64,000 nt of DNA from Desulfuromonadales bacterium (GTDB lineage Bacteria; Desulfobacterota; Desulfuromonadia; Desulfuromonadales; BM103): assembly GCA_027065695.1 (NCBI GenBank), contig JAMONP010000098.1, positions 1 through 64,000 of the forward strand, given 5' to 3'. This document shows, one piece after another, positions 16,505 through 24,516 of the stretch (its first letter is position 1; every line of letters begins with the position of its first letter). Under the pieces are notes generated by a model that saw only the letters and a list, made by a program, of their open reading frames with translations, had not been told where the DNA came from and made no database searches. The translations under genes were made by a program, and so were the position numbers.

Positions 16505-16916
16505 TGATTTTGCCAAGACAAACCAAGCCAGGTAAAAATTCTGTCCGTGTTTCCGTTTCTCTCAGGTATTCTCCACTTAGGCTAGGTAAACAATGATGCT
16601 GTGTATAAACGGATAAAAAGGTTTAAATTCATGGCTGTAATTTGCTATCACCCAAGCCTGTAATCGTCCCACTCGACTACAAACAGCTTCAAGTTAACCG
16701 TTTCACCCCAGCTACATTACACCAAAACCACTGTCAAAACCAATACCAGATCGATCCTCCCGCTTTGGTACGCATCTGCCCTGCACGTTTCCTCAGTCAA
16801 TACAAAGTAACATAAGTTTCACCAATAGCTCATGGGGCATTGATATTAGCCTCTTTCTTGGGTATCTTCTGTGTAGTCACAGCCCAAATTTGTGAAATGT
16901 GTAGACGCGCGCTCTA
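16505..16916. other. intergenic region without supported genes
   Basis: About 400 bp between the GT2 gene and the pseudouridine synthase remnant. It contains TTAAATTCAT at 16623-16632 and CCTGTAATCGTC at 16657-16668, both of which recur in the same order upstream of the RAYT (483-492 and 512-523). No open frame of note, hairpin or clear promoter was seen. Confidence 0.5.
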
Positions 16917-17269
16917 ATGAACATAATTTGCGAGGATAACTACCTGCTGGTGATCAACAAGCTTGCTGGACAACTGCTGCAGGGCGCTCAGGCTGGGCGT
17001 GGCACTTTGCTGGAAGAGGCCAAGATCTGGATTAAGGCAAAGTATGACAAACCGGGCAACGTTTCTTCGGGGTTGCTGCTCCTACAGGTAAAGAAGCCCG
17101 TTTGAGTTATAATAGGTTGAAGTTCTAAGGAGGTGTCAGCTTGGTGGAGATCTTTTTGGAAACTGGACGCCATCATCAGATCAGGGTGCAGTTCGCCCAC
17201 TGGGAGATTCCGATCCCAGGTGATGAGATGCAATTTGTCTCAGAACCAAATGATGATTGGTTAAGCTAA
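16917..17269 (+). pseudogene. RluA-type 23S rRNA pseudouridine synthase with internal deletion
   Basis: The first 50 residues (MNIICEDNYLLVINKLAGQL ... AKYDKPGNV) match the N-terminus of RluA/RluD-type pseudouridine synthases. The expected next block with the catalytic HRLDRxxSG is missing; instead the frame gives SSGLLLLQVKKPV and stops at TGA 17103-17105. In another frame the typical C-terminal strand VEIFLETGRHHQIRVQFAHW then appears at about 17140-17200, ending at TAA 17267-17269. So roughly the central half has been deleted and the frame lost. The neighbour downstream, serine dehydratase, is intact. Confidence 0.85.
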
Positions 17270-17284
17270 CGGAGCAACAACACC

Positions 17285-18487
17285 TTGAAATCACTTAATG
17301 AGCTTTTCCGTATCGGCACAGGCCCTTCCAGCAGCCACACCATGGCGCCACACAAGGCCGCCGAGCGGTTTCTACAGCGCCACCCCGAGGCAGCAAAGTA
17401 TCGGGTTACTCTGTTCGGCAGCCTTGCCGCTACCGGACGTGGCCATATGACCGACCAGGTTTTGATTGACACTTTTCAGCCTCGCTCTTGTGAAATTGTC
17501 TGGGTTCCGGAAGCCGAGTTACCCCTGCATCCCAACGGCATGAATTTTGAGGCATTGACTTCTACAGGTGATCTGATTGGGGAATGGGAGGTTTACAGTA
17601 TTGGCGGCGGTGCTTTACAGGAGGCCGGTGAGACGCTTTCAACTGCTGATGTCTACGATTTAAATAGTATGGATGCCCTTTTGCAGCACTCAACTGAAAC
17701 GGGAGAAACTTGCTGGGAGTATGTCAGCCATTGCGAGGGAGCAGAGTTCTCTCCGTTTTTGCATGAGGTTTGGGAGATGATGTCAGCCTCTATCGTGCGG
17801 GGATTGGAACACGTTGGTGTTCTGCCTGGAGGTCTGGGGTTAGGGCGTAAAGCTCAGGCCTTTTATCGTAAGGCGTCTCTCTACGGTCTGGATTCCAAGC
17901 GCAACGGTCTGCTCTGGGCCTATGCCCTGGCTGTATCCGAAGAGAATGCCGCTGGCGGTGTGATTGTTACGGCACCGACCTGTGGTGCGAGTGGAGTATT
18001 GCCGGCAGTACTGCGTTATCTGCAGGAGAGCCTCGAATGCCATACGGAAGATATACTGCGAGCCCTGGCAACAGCGGGCTTGATTGGTAATCTGGTTAAA
18101 CACAATGCTTCGATCTCCGGGGCAGAGGTTGGCTGCCAAGGTGAGATCGGCACGGCATGTGCCATGGCAGCCGCAGCGGCAACTCAACTGCACGGAGGAA
18201 CGGTGCGACAGGTTGAATACGCTGCGGAGATGGGCCTTGAGCATCACCTTGGATTAACCTGCGACCCAGTGCAAGGCCTGGTGCAGATCCCCTGCATTGA
18301 GCGTAATGCCCATGCCGCCAGTAGGGCTTTGAGCTGTTGTCATTTTGCTCTGCTTTCTGGAGGCGATCACAAAATCAGCTTTGACGAGATCACCCTTGTG
18401 ATGAAAGAAACCGGTCAGGCACTACCGTCACTCTACCGGGAAACCTCTGGTGGCGGCATTGCCCAGGCCTATCGCCAGCGACAGTAG
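17285..18487 (+). CDS. sdaA: L-serine ammonia-lyase, iron-sulfur type, single chain
   Basis: A 400-residue enzyme that deaminates L-serine to pyruvate and ammonia. The start TTG-preceded ATG 17285 opens SLNELFRIGTGPSSSHTMAP, the hallmark N-terminus of the family. The second half carries the cluster cysteines in APTCGASGVLPAVL and TCDPVQGLVQIPCIERN. The length is somewhat shorter than the E. coli enzyme but both halves are present in order, so it is the fused alpha/beta form. It stands alone, with 15 bp to the pseudouridine synthase remnant upstream, so its promoter probably lies inside or before that remnant. Confidence 0.92.
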   Translation: MKSLNELFRIGTGPSSSHTMAPHKAAERFLQRHPEAAKYRVTLFGSLAATGRGHMTDQVLIDTFQPRSCEIVWVPEAELPLHPNGMNFEALTSTGDLIGEWEVYSIGGGALQEAGETLSTADVYDLNSMDALLQHSTETGETCWEYVSHCEGAEFSPFLHEVWEMMSASIVRGLEHVGVLPGGLGLGRKAQAFYRKASLYGLDSKRNGLLWAYALAVSEENAAGGVIVTAPTCGASGVLPAVLRYLQESLECHTEDILRALATAGLIGNLVKHNASISGAEVGCQGEIGTACAMAAAAATQLHGGTVRQVEYAAEMGLEHHLGLTCDPVQGLVQIPCIERNAHAASRALSCCHFALLSGGDHKISFDEITLVMKETGQALPSLYRETSGGGIAQAYRQRQ

Positions 18488-18542
18488 GATTAATTTACAA
18501 GACAACCACGGATTTTTATTTAACCTGCAAGGAGGAACAATC

Positions 18543-18863
18543 ATGCGTAATCTGAAACCCCTGACAACCTTGATATTATTCGCCATTCTAAGTCTGCCGG
18601 TCACCGGTTGCATGCCCACTATGGGACAGCCCTTTCCAGTGAAACAGGTTCGCCAGATAGAGCTCGAGAAAACCACCATGGCGCAGATTCGACAGATGTT
18701 TGGTGACCCCTGGCGGACCGGACTTGAGGATGGTTTTCGAACCTGGACTTACGGCGAGTACTCTATGAAGATGACACGCGACCTGGTTATTCGTTTCGAT
18801 AAGCAGAATGTGGTTAAATCCTATAGCTTTAGCTCTTCTTATCCCGAGGATAAGAATCTCTAG
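18543..18863 (+). CDS. small outer-membrane lipoprotein, BamE/SmpA-like
   Basis: ATG 18543 has a strong AAGGAGG site at 18529-18535; the reading from 18450 would overlap serine dehydratase. The 106-residue product has a lipoprotein signal (ILFAILSLPVTGC, Cys at about 21) and then a single small domain with LEKTTMAQIRQMFGDPWRTG, the repeat pattern of the SmpA/OmlA fold. BamE itself supports outer-membrane protein assembly; whether this paralogue does so is not known. Confidence 0.75.
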   Translation: MRNLKPLTTLILFAILSLPVTGCMPTMGQPFPVKQVRQIELEKTTMAQIRQMFGDPWRTGLEDGFRTWTYGEYSMKMTRDLVIRFDKQNVVKSYSFSSSYPEDKNL

Positions 18864-18915
18864 GAGCTTGCCGGACTACCAATAACCTGGTTGCTAGAAT
18901 GCTGAGCAAACCGTA

Positions 18916-19818
18916 TCAGGATGAATTCTGAAAACAACCCTCAACCCCCTCAGCATAGCTGAGGGGGGCCAAGCCAAAAGCCTGTACCCAGTCTCTAGTA
19001 TCGCAGACATTCCCTTCGACCAGCATCGTCAACTGATCGTTGGTGATCGGGAAGTGATCGCATCCCTGCATCAACCGTATCATCGGTTTGATTATAAGCA
19101 GCGGCTGGTGTGCTTTGGTCACTTTTTCCTGACCCAGGGCTCGCGCGGTGAGGTCAAGAATTTCGTCATAGCTGTAGCTTTCCCCTCCGCCAAGGTGGTA
19201 GGTTTCGCTGATCGTTTCCGGCATCTCCAGTGCCCTGACAAAACTTGCCGCAACCTGTTGCCGAGCCACCGGTTGCATGCGATATTGTCCGTCACCGATA
19301 ACCGGTACCACAGGTATCCTGCGAATCAGTTCTGCAAGCATGCCGACGAATTCGCTACCCGGCCCAAAAATCACTGAAGGCCGAAAGATGGTCCAGTCCA
19401 AGATGCTGTCACGTATCCGTTCTTCCGCCTGCCACTTGGTGCGATGATACTCAGAACTGCCCCGCTCGCGGGTACAGTTGGAGCTCATATGCAGGAATCG
19501 TTGTACACCATGTTCCTCTGCTGCTGTCAGCATGTTCCCGGTGCCCTCGACATGGATCTTCCTGAAAGTCACACCACGACCGGGAAACTCGCGGATGATG
19601 CCGACTAGGTGAATCACTGCATCGCAACCATTCAGAGCACCGATTAGACTGACGGCATCAGTGACATCGCCAGAATGAATCTCGACATTCTCCGTGACCG
19701 CCAGCTTGCTCTCCGAGCCCTCACGGACTAAAACCCGTACATTATGCCCGGCCGCCACCAATTGTCGACGCACCTCGCTACCCACAAATCCAGTCCCGCC
19801 AGTCAAAAAAACCTTCAT
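18916..19818 (-). CDS. NAD(P)-binding epimerase-like protein (NDUFA9/extended SDR type)
   Basis: A 300-residue protein starting MKVFLTGGTGFVGSEVRRQL, the Rossmann TGxxGxxG motif of extended short-chain dehydrogenases. MSSNCT and YHRTKWQAEE supply the Ser-Tyr-xxx-Lys set (Y-H-R-T-K), and FRPSVIFGPG follows. The C-terminal half is that of the complex I NDUFA9-like branch, used in bacteria for diverse reductase or isomerase roles. An AAGGAAT site precedes the start. It is a single gene, divergent from the hydrogenase operon. Confidence 0.8.
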   Translation of the reverse strand: MKVFLTGGTGFVGSEVRRQLVAAGHNVRVLVREGSESKLAVTENVEIHSGDVTDAVSLIGALNGCDAVIHLVGIIREFPGRGVTFRKIHVEGTGNMLTAAEEHGVQRFLHMSSNCTRERGSSEYHRTKWQAEERIRDSILDWTIFRPSVIFGPGSEFVGMLAELIRRIPVVPVIGDGQYRMQPVARQQVAASFVRALEMPETISETYHLGGGESYSYDEILDLTARALGQEKVTKAHQPLLIIKPMIRLMQGCDHFPITNDQLTMLVEGNVCDTRDWVQAFGLAPLSYAEGVEGCFQNSS

Positions 19819-20177
19819 TGCTTTATGAATTCCTTTTCTCGGTTTTTACCACGAGTCACGAACCGCAAATCAATTCAACTATACCAGCATTAAGCTGCTG
19901 TGAAATTTATGATTTGTTCGCAATATCAACAGAATTAGATATGCTTTATGGGCTGTCGCTAATTGTGTGGTTTTTGTGCAGCTTAAGCGCACAAGAGATC
20001 GGTGTTGGGCAAGGGATTGAAAATTGTTCGTTTTCACTTGACAGAACATCGTTATACCTTTATCAAAGACGAGGTGTGAATTTTCTTAAAAAAACTTTAC
20101 TATCAATCTTAATATGTTGAATTTACTATGTTTGCGCGTTTAATTAAAATTGACACTAGAATTAAGGAGGTCGCTCA
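19819..20177. other. AT-rich leader of the hydrogenase operon
   Basis: 359 bp between the divergent epimerase-like gene and the hydrogenase. It is clearly richer in A and T than its flanks and should hold the hydrogenase promoter. TTGACA occurs near 20038 and again near 20150, but neither has a convincing -10 partner, and no sigma-54 GG-N10-GC pair was found with confidence. Confidence 0.4.
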
Positions 20178-21296
20178 ATGAAAACTGATCTGGATATTGT
20201 CTCCCCTCCGATTCCCGAGGAAATCCTGCAGCGCGTGGAGGCCAAAGGGATCAATCGTCGTGACTTTATCAAATTCTGTACGGCGACGACTGCTGCCCTG
20301 GCCTTACCGGTTAGCTTTATTCCTACCGTTGCCCAAGCGGTCGAGGACAAGCGTCCACCAGTGATCTGGGTTGAATACCAGAGTTGTTCTGGTGACTCGG
20401 AGGCTTTTCTGCGGGCCAACCAGCCCACTGCTGGCGAGCTCATTCTCGATCTGCTCTCGATTGAATACGCCGAAGTGCTCATGGCCGCTGCTGGCCATCA
20501 GGCCGAAGAAGCCAAAAACCAGGCAATGGAAAAATACAAAGGTCAGTATATCCTGATTGTTGAGGGTTCAATACCGACCGGTGCCGGTGGTGGTTACTGC
20601 ACAATTGGCGGTCAAAGTGCTGTGGATGATTGCAAAAAACTGGTACAGAATGCCGCCGCTACCATTTGCGTTGGCTCCTGTTCCTCTTTTGGCGGAATCC
20701 CGGCCGCGGCACCAAATCCAACCAGTGCCGTTTCGGTAGGTAGTCTGGTGCCGGGCGCAGCCATCGTCAACCTGCCCGGCTGTCCTGTTAATGCTGACAA
20801 CCTGACTGCAACCATCGTCCACTTTTTAACCTTTGGTAAGCTACCGGCGGTTGATCGCCTCGGCCGACCGAAATTTGCCTACGGCAAACGCATTCATGAT
20901 AACTGCGAGCGGCGCGGCCATTTCGACGCTGGCCAATACGCCGAATCCTTCGGTGATGATGCCCATCGTCAGGGCCATTGTCTCTATAAGGTCGGTTGCA
21001 AGGGGCCGGAAACTTTCCACAATTGCCCCACCATCCGTTACAACGAAGGCACCTCCTGGCCGATCATGGCCGGACACGGCTGCATCGGTTGTTCGGAACC
21101 GGAGTTCTGGGACACTATGAGCCCCTTCTATCGGCGTCTGCCAAAAGTACCCGGTTTTGGTATCGAGGATACTGCCGACAAGATTGGTATAGGTCTGGCG
21201 GCAGCCACTGCAGTGGCTTTCGGCATCCATGGGGTAGCAAGCTGCTTCCGCAAGGGTGATTCCATGGAAGAAGACAAGACCGGAAAGGAGGGCTAA
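20178..21296 (+). CDS. [NiFe] hydrogenase small subunit, Tat-exported
   Basis: The electron-transfer subunit of a periplasm-facing membrane hydrogenase. AAGGAGG precedes ATG 20178. The Tat signal has NRRDFIKF (Arg27-Arg28) and ends at VAQA near residue 54. The proximal cluster motif, usually CxxC, reads C70-S-G-D73, so the second cysteine is replaced by aspartate; the other proximal ligands appear in VGSCSSFGG and LPGCP. The distal and medial clusters are seen in IHDNCERR, KVGCKGPETFHNCP and HGCIGCSEPEFWD. A hydrophobic C-terminal helix (IGIGLAAATAVAFGIHG) anchors it to the membrane. The gene heads a four-gene operon with its large subunit three bases downstream. Confidence 0.93.
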   Translation: MKTDLDIVSPPIPEEILQRVEAKGINRRDFIKFCTATTAALALPVSFIPTVAQAVEDKRPPVIWVEYQSCSGDSEAFLRANQPTAGELILDLLSIEYAEVLMAAAGHQAEEAKNQAMEKYKGQYILIVEGSIPTGAGGGYCTIGGQSAVDDCKKLVQNAAATICVGSCSSFGGIPAAAPNPTSAVSVGSLVPGAAIVNLPGCPVNADNLTATIVHFLTFGKLPAVDRLGRPKFAYGKRIHDNCERRGHFDAGQYAESFGDDAHRQGHCLYKVGCKGPETFHNCPTIRYNEGTSWPIMAGHGCIGCSEPEFWDTMSPFYRRLPKVPGFGIEDTADKIGIGLAAATAVAFGIHGVASCFRKGDSMEEDKTGKEG

Positions 21297-21299
21297 CCG

Positions 21300-23012
21300 A
21301 TGGCCAAAAGAATTGCCGTTGATCCAATCACCCGTATAGAGGGCCACCTGCGTATCGAAGCAATGATCGAGGGTGGCAAGATAGTTGACGCCTGGAGTTC
21401 TTCCACAGCTTTTCGTGGCATCGAGAAGATTCTCAAAGGCCGCGACCCCCGTGATGCCCATCATTTCACCCAGCGTTTCTGCGGCGTCTGCACCACGGTG
21501 CACTCCATGGCCAGTATTCGTGCCGTGGAAGATGCCCTGGATATCCAGATCCCTGATAATGCCCGCCTGATCCGCAACCTGATCATGGGCATTCAGAACG
21601 TGCAGGATCATGTGATTCACTTCTATCACCTGCATGCTCTTGACTGGGTCGACCTTGTCAGTGCTCTCTCTGCCGATCCGGTAGCGACCGCAAAATTCGC
21701 CCAATCGATCTCCAACTGGCCGAAATCGAGTGCCACTTATTTCAAGGGCATTCAGGACAAATTGGCAGCTTTTGCCGGCACCGGCCGACTCGGCCCCTTC
21801 CAGAATGCTTATTGGGGTCACAGTGCTTATAAGCTTCCTCCGGAAGCCAACCTGATGGCCGTGGCCCATTACCTCGAAGCCCTCGAATGGCAAAAGGATA
21901 TCATCAAGATCCACGCCATTCTCGGCTCTAAAAATCCGCATCCGCAAACCTTCCTGGTTGGCGGCATGTCGATTCCGGTCGATCCGGATAGCCAGAATGC
22001 CATCAACGCCGACAAGATCGCTCACATCCGCAAATTGCTGCGCAAAGCCCGTGCTTTTGTCGAGCAGGTCTATATTCCGGACCTTTTGGCAGTGGCCCCG
22101 GCGTATCTCGACTGGGCCGGTATCGGTGGTGGGGTTGGTAACTACCTCTCCTACGGTGATTTCCCGATGGACAACAGTCCCGGCACCGGTAGCCTTTTCT
22201 TTCCCCGTGGCGTCATTATGGGCAAGGATCTGGCCAATGTCATGGAGATGGACGAGAAGAAGATTACCGAATACGTCACCCACTCCTGGTACGACTACTC
22301 TGGGGGCAACGATAAGGGGCTGCATCCTTACGATGGCGAGACCAATGACAACTACACCGGGCCGAAGCCTCCCTACGAGTTCCTCGACACCGATGGTAAA
22401 TATTCCTGGGTCAAGTCGCCACGTTACATGGACCAACCGATGGAAGTCGGCCCGCTGGCGCGCATCCTGGTCGCTTATGCTTCCGGTGTGAAGGAAGTCG
22501 TGGATACCGTCAATTTCGTTCTCAAAACACTCGGTGCTCCGGCTTCAGCACTCTTTTCGACCCTTGGTCGTACTGCCGCCCGCGGCGTAGATGCCTTGCT
22601 GTTGGCACAGAAGAACGAGCTCTGGCTCGATCAGTTGGCCAATAATATGGGTCGCGGTATCTACGAGACTTTCAATAAAGAAAAGTGGGATCCGGCAACC
22701 TGGCCGAAAGAAGCACAAGGCTTTGGTTACCATGAGGCCCCGCGCGGTGCGCTTGGTCACTTCATCCGCATTGAGAACCAGAAGATCGCCAACTTCCAGG
22801 CCGTGGTTCCTTCAACCTGGAACGCCGGTCCACGCGATCCAGCCGGACAACTGGGGCCATACGAGTCGGCCCTGATCGGCACTCCGATCGCTGATCCAGA
22901 GAAGCCTCTGGAGATATTGCGGACCATCCACTCCTTCGATCCCTGTCTGGCCTGTGCTGTACACGTTATGGACGGTAAAGGCACAGAGATCGTTAAGGTT
23001 CGGGTCCTCTAA
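21300..23012 (+). CDS. [NiFe] hydrogenase large subunit
   Basis: The 570-residue catalytic subunit that binds the NiFe(CN)2CO centre. The two metal-binding cysteine pairs are RFCGVCTTVH (Cys61, Cys64) and DPCLACAVH (Cys549, Cys552). After His555 a 15-residue tail (VMDGKGTEIVKVRVL) remains, the part cut off by the maturation protease once nickel is in place, and that protease is encoded two genes downstream. RIEGHLRIE is the usual N-terminal signature. With the small subunit and cytochrome b it forms a quinone-linked hydrogenase; uptake of H2 is the usual direction for this arrangement. Confidence 0.95.
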   Translation: MAKRIAVDPITRIEGHLRIEAMIEGGKIVDAWSSSTAFRGIEKILKGRDPRDAHHFTQRFCGVCTTVHSMASIRAVEDALDIQIPDNARLIRNLIMGIQNVQDHVIHFYHLHALDWVDLVSALSADPVATAKFAQSISNWPKSSATYFKGIQDKLAAFAGTGRLGPFQNAYWGHSAYKLPPEANLMAVAHYLEALEWQKDIIKIHAILGSKNPHPQTFLVGGMSIPVDPDSQNAINADKIAHIRKLLRKARAFVEQVYIPDLLAVAPAYLDWAGIGGGVGNYLSYGDFPMDNSPGTGSLFFPRGVIMGKDLANVMEMDEKKITEYVTHSWYDYSGGNDKGLHPYDGETNDNYTGPKPPYEFLDTDGKYSWVKSPRYMDQPMEVGPLARILVAYASGVKEVVDTVNFVLKTLGAPASALFSTLGRTAARGVDALLLAQKNELWLDQLANNMGRGIYETFNKEKWDPATWPKEAQGFGYHEAPRGALGHFIRIENQKIANFQAVVPSTWNAGPRDPAGQLGPYESALIGTPIADPEKPLEILRTIHSFDPCLACAVHVMDGKGTEIVKVRVL

Positions 23013-23033
23013 TTAAGGAAGGAGGCGCATACT

Positions 23034-23687
23034 ATGCACGAAATTCATTACGTGTGGCAATGGCCGGTTCGCATCTGCCACTGGATCAACGTGATCTCGA
23101 TCGTCATGCTGTCGATCACCGGTTTTTTCATTGGCCGTCCGTTTATGACAGCACCTGACACCTCACTGTACATCATGGGCTGGGCGCGCATGCTGCACTT
23201 CTCCTTTGCTTATCTTTTTACGGTGTCAGTTGCGGCACGCATCATCTGGATGTTCATAGGCAACGAGCATGCCTCCTGGAGATCGTTTTTCCCATGGTTA
23301 ACCAGAAAAGGGCGTGCGGAGTTTGTTGAAATGCTGCGCTACTATACCTTCACCGGTAAGCATACCTCCCGCGGGATCGGTCACAATCCGGTGGCGGCAA
23401 CTGCCTATTTCGGTATTTTTATCCTCTTTATCTTTCAGATTGTCTCCGGTTTCGCCATCTACGGGCAGTTCGCTCCGGGCGGTCTATGGGATGGAATCCT
23501 CGGCGGGCTCAATGTTCTGGTCGGTAACCAATGGCTGCGCCTGATGCATCACGGTGTCATGTGGCTATTGGTCGGTTTCACCATAAATCATGTCTACAGT
23601 GGCTGGTTGATGGATGTGAAAGAGCGCACTGGGACCATGTCCGGAATCTTCAGTGGTTATCGTTTCTCCGCACGTAAGGACCATTGA
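23034..23687 (+). CDS. hydrogenase cytochrome b subunit
   Basis: A 217-residue integral membrane protein with four hydrophobic helices (about 20-40, 60-80, 130-152, 175-195). Histidines on the helices (CHWINV, LHFSFAY, LMHHGVMW, TINHVYSG) are candidate haem ligands, as in the HyaC/HupC family. It takes electrons from the small subunit and passes them to the quinone pool. A GGAAGGAGG site lies before ATG 23034, and the stop overlaps the next start by four bases. Confidence 0.92.
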   Translation: MHEIHYVWQWPVRICHWINVISIVMLSITGFFIGRPFMTAPDTSLYIMGWARMLHFSFAYLFTVSVAARIIWMFIGNEHASWRSFFPWLTRKGRAEFVEMLRYYTFTGKHTSRGIGHNPVAATAYFGIFILFIFQIVSGFAIYGQFAPGGLWDGILGGLNVLVGNQWLRLMHHGVMWLLVGFTINHVYSGWLMDVKERTGTMSGIFSGYRFSARKDH

Positions 23688-24154
23688 TGTCGATTCTGGT
23701 CCTTGGTCTGGGTAATACAATCATGACAGATGACGGTTTCGGGGTGGAAGTGGTCACAACACTTTCATCCCGTTACCATTTTCAAGGTCCGGTGAAACTG
23801 CTTGATGGCGGCACCCTCGGTCTGGATCTGCTGCCTCACCTGGAAGAGATTGAATCGTTGTTGATTATCGACGCCCTCGATATGCGCGCCGAACCCGGCA
23901 AGATTTTTCGTCTGCAGGGTGAAGAGGTGCCACGGGCGTTTGCCAGTAAGCTTTCAGTCCATCAGATGGGGCTGCAGGATCTGCTCGCCGTCTCTGAGCT
24001 ACAGGGACATGTGCCGCGCAACCTGGTGGTCTGGGGTGTGCAGCCTGAATGCATCGAAATGGGTACAGAATTGACCTCAACGGTAGCTGCAGCTGTTGAG
24101 CCGGTGGTGACCAGCGTGCTGGATGAGTTGCAGAGTTGGGGGGTTCAGTACTAG
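23684..24154 (+). CDS. hydrogenase maturation protease (HyaD/HybD type)
   Basis: A 156-residue endopeptidase that removes the C-terminal tail of the large subunit after nickel insertion. It opens ILVLGLGNTIMTDDGFGVEV; the metal-sensing acidic residue (Asp in TDDG, usually Glu or Asp), a second in IIDALDM and the histidine in VHQMGLQDLL match the three HybD nickel ligands. ATG 23684 overlaps the cytochrome gene stop (ATGA), so translation is coupled. The other maturation genes (hypA-F) are not in this window. Confidence 0.92.
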   Translation: MMSILVLGLGNTIMTDDGFGVEVVTTLSSRYHFQGPVKLLDGGTLGLDLLPHLEEIESLLIIDALDMRAEPGKIFRLQGEEVPRAFASKLSVHQMGLQDLLAVSELQGHVPRNLVVWGVQPECIEMGTELTSTVAAAVEPVVTSVLDELQSWGVQY

Positions 24155-24167
24155 GAGCCTGTCCGAC
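24151..24167 (+). repeat. solo arm of the AGCTTGTCCGAC repeat family
   Basis: CTAGGAGCCTGTCCGAC starts on the stop codon of the hydrogenase protease gene and closely matches the end of the 159-bp palindromic element at 43730-43888 (AGGAGCTTGTCCGAC). No matching right arm was found nearby, so this would be a half element. Confidence 0.45.
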
Positions 24168-24408
24168 GTGGACTTTTGTACTCTTTACCTTACCCTGTAA
24201 GTACAACCCTGAATTTTAGTAAAAAAATCTTTTTTATTCTGACTGAATTTGATAAGGTGCCGCAGTCGCGGCGTTTTTGACTAACGCCATATACTTAATG
24301 TCTCTGCGTCGGTACTTCGTTTCTATGGACCTGTTGATTTTTAGACAAAGACTTCTTATAGCTAACAGCAAGTGTTATAAATACAAATCCCGAGAAGGTT
24401 AATGCCTG

Positions 24409-24439
24409 GCTTGTTATTGAAATATTTTCAGTAACAGGC
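24409..24439. promoter_or_regulatory. 14-bp inverted repeat upstream of pckA
   Basis: GCTTGTTATTGAAA (24409-24422) and TTTCAGTAACAGGC (24426-24439) pair at 12 of 14 positions around a three-base centre, ending 77 bp before the pckA start. No T-run follows, so it looks more like a regulator binding site or a 5'-UTR hairpin than a terminator. The rest of the 362-bp gap before pckA holds a repeat half-arm (24151-24167) and AT-rich sequence. Confidence 0.5.
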
Positions 24440-24516
24440 CGCTTCATTTTTTACATAACTATAGCCAGCACGTACGTGGCAAGGAGAACTTGCCGCAAAC
24501 CCAGGGGAGTCACACC

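Noticed and set aside
16996-17010. TGGCAC...TTTGC as a sigma-54 promoter for serine dehydratase
   Set aside because: Spacing between the two blocks is wrong for sigma-54 and the bases are part of the pseudouridine synthase coding remnant.
20841-22436. A 531-codon open frame on the strand opposite the hydrogenase genes
   Set aside because: It spans both hydrogenase subunits in antisense, has no ribosome site or family resemblance, and is explained by codon bias of the real genes.
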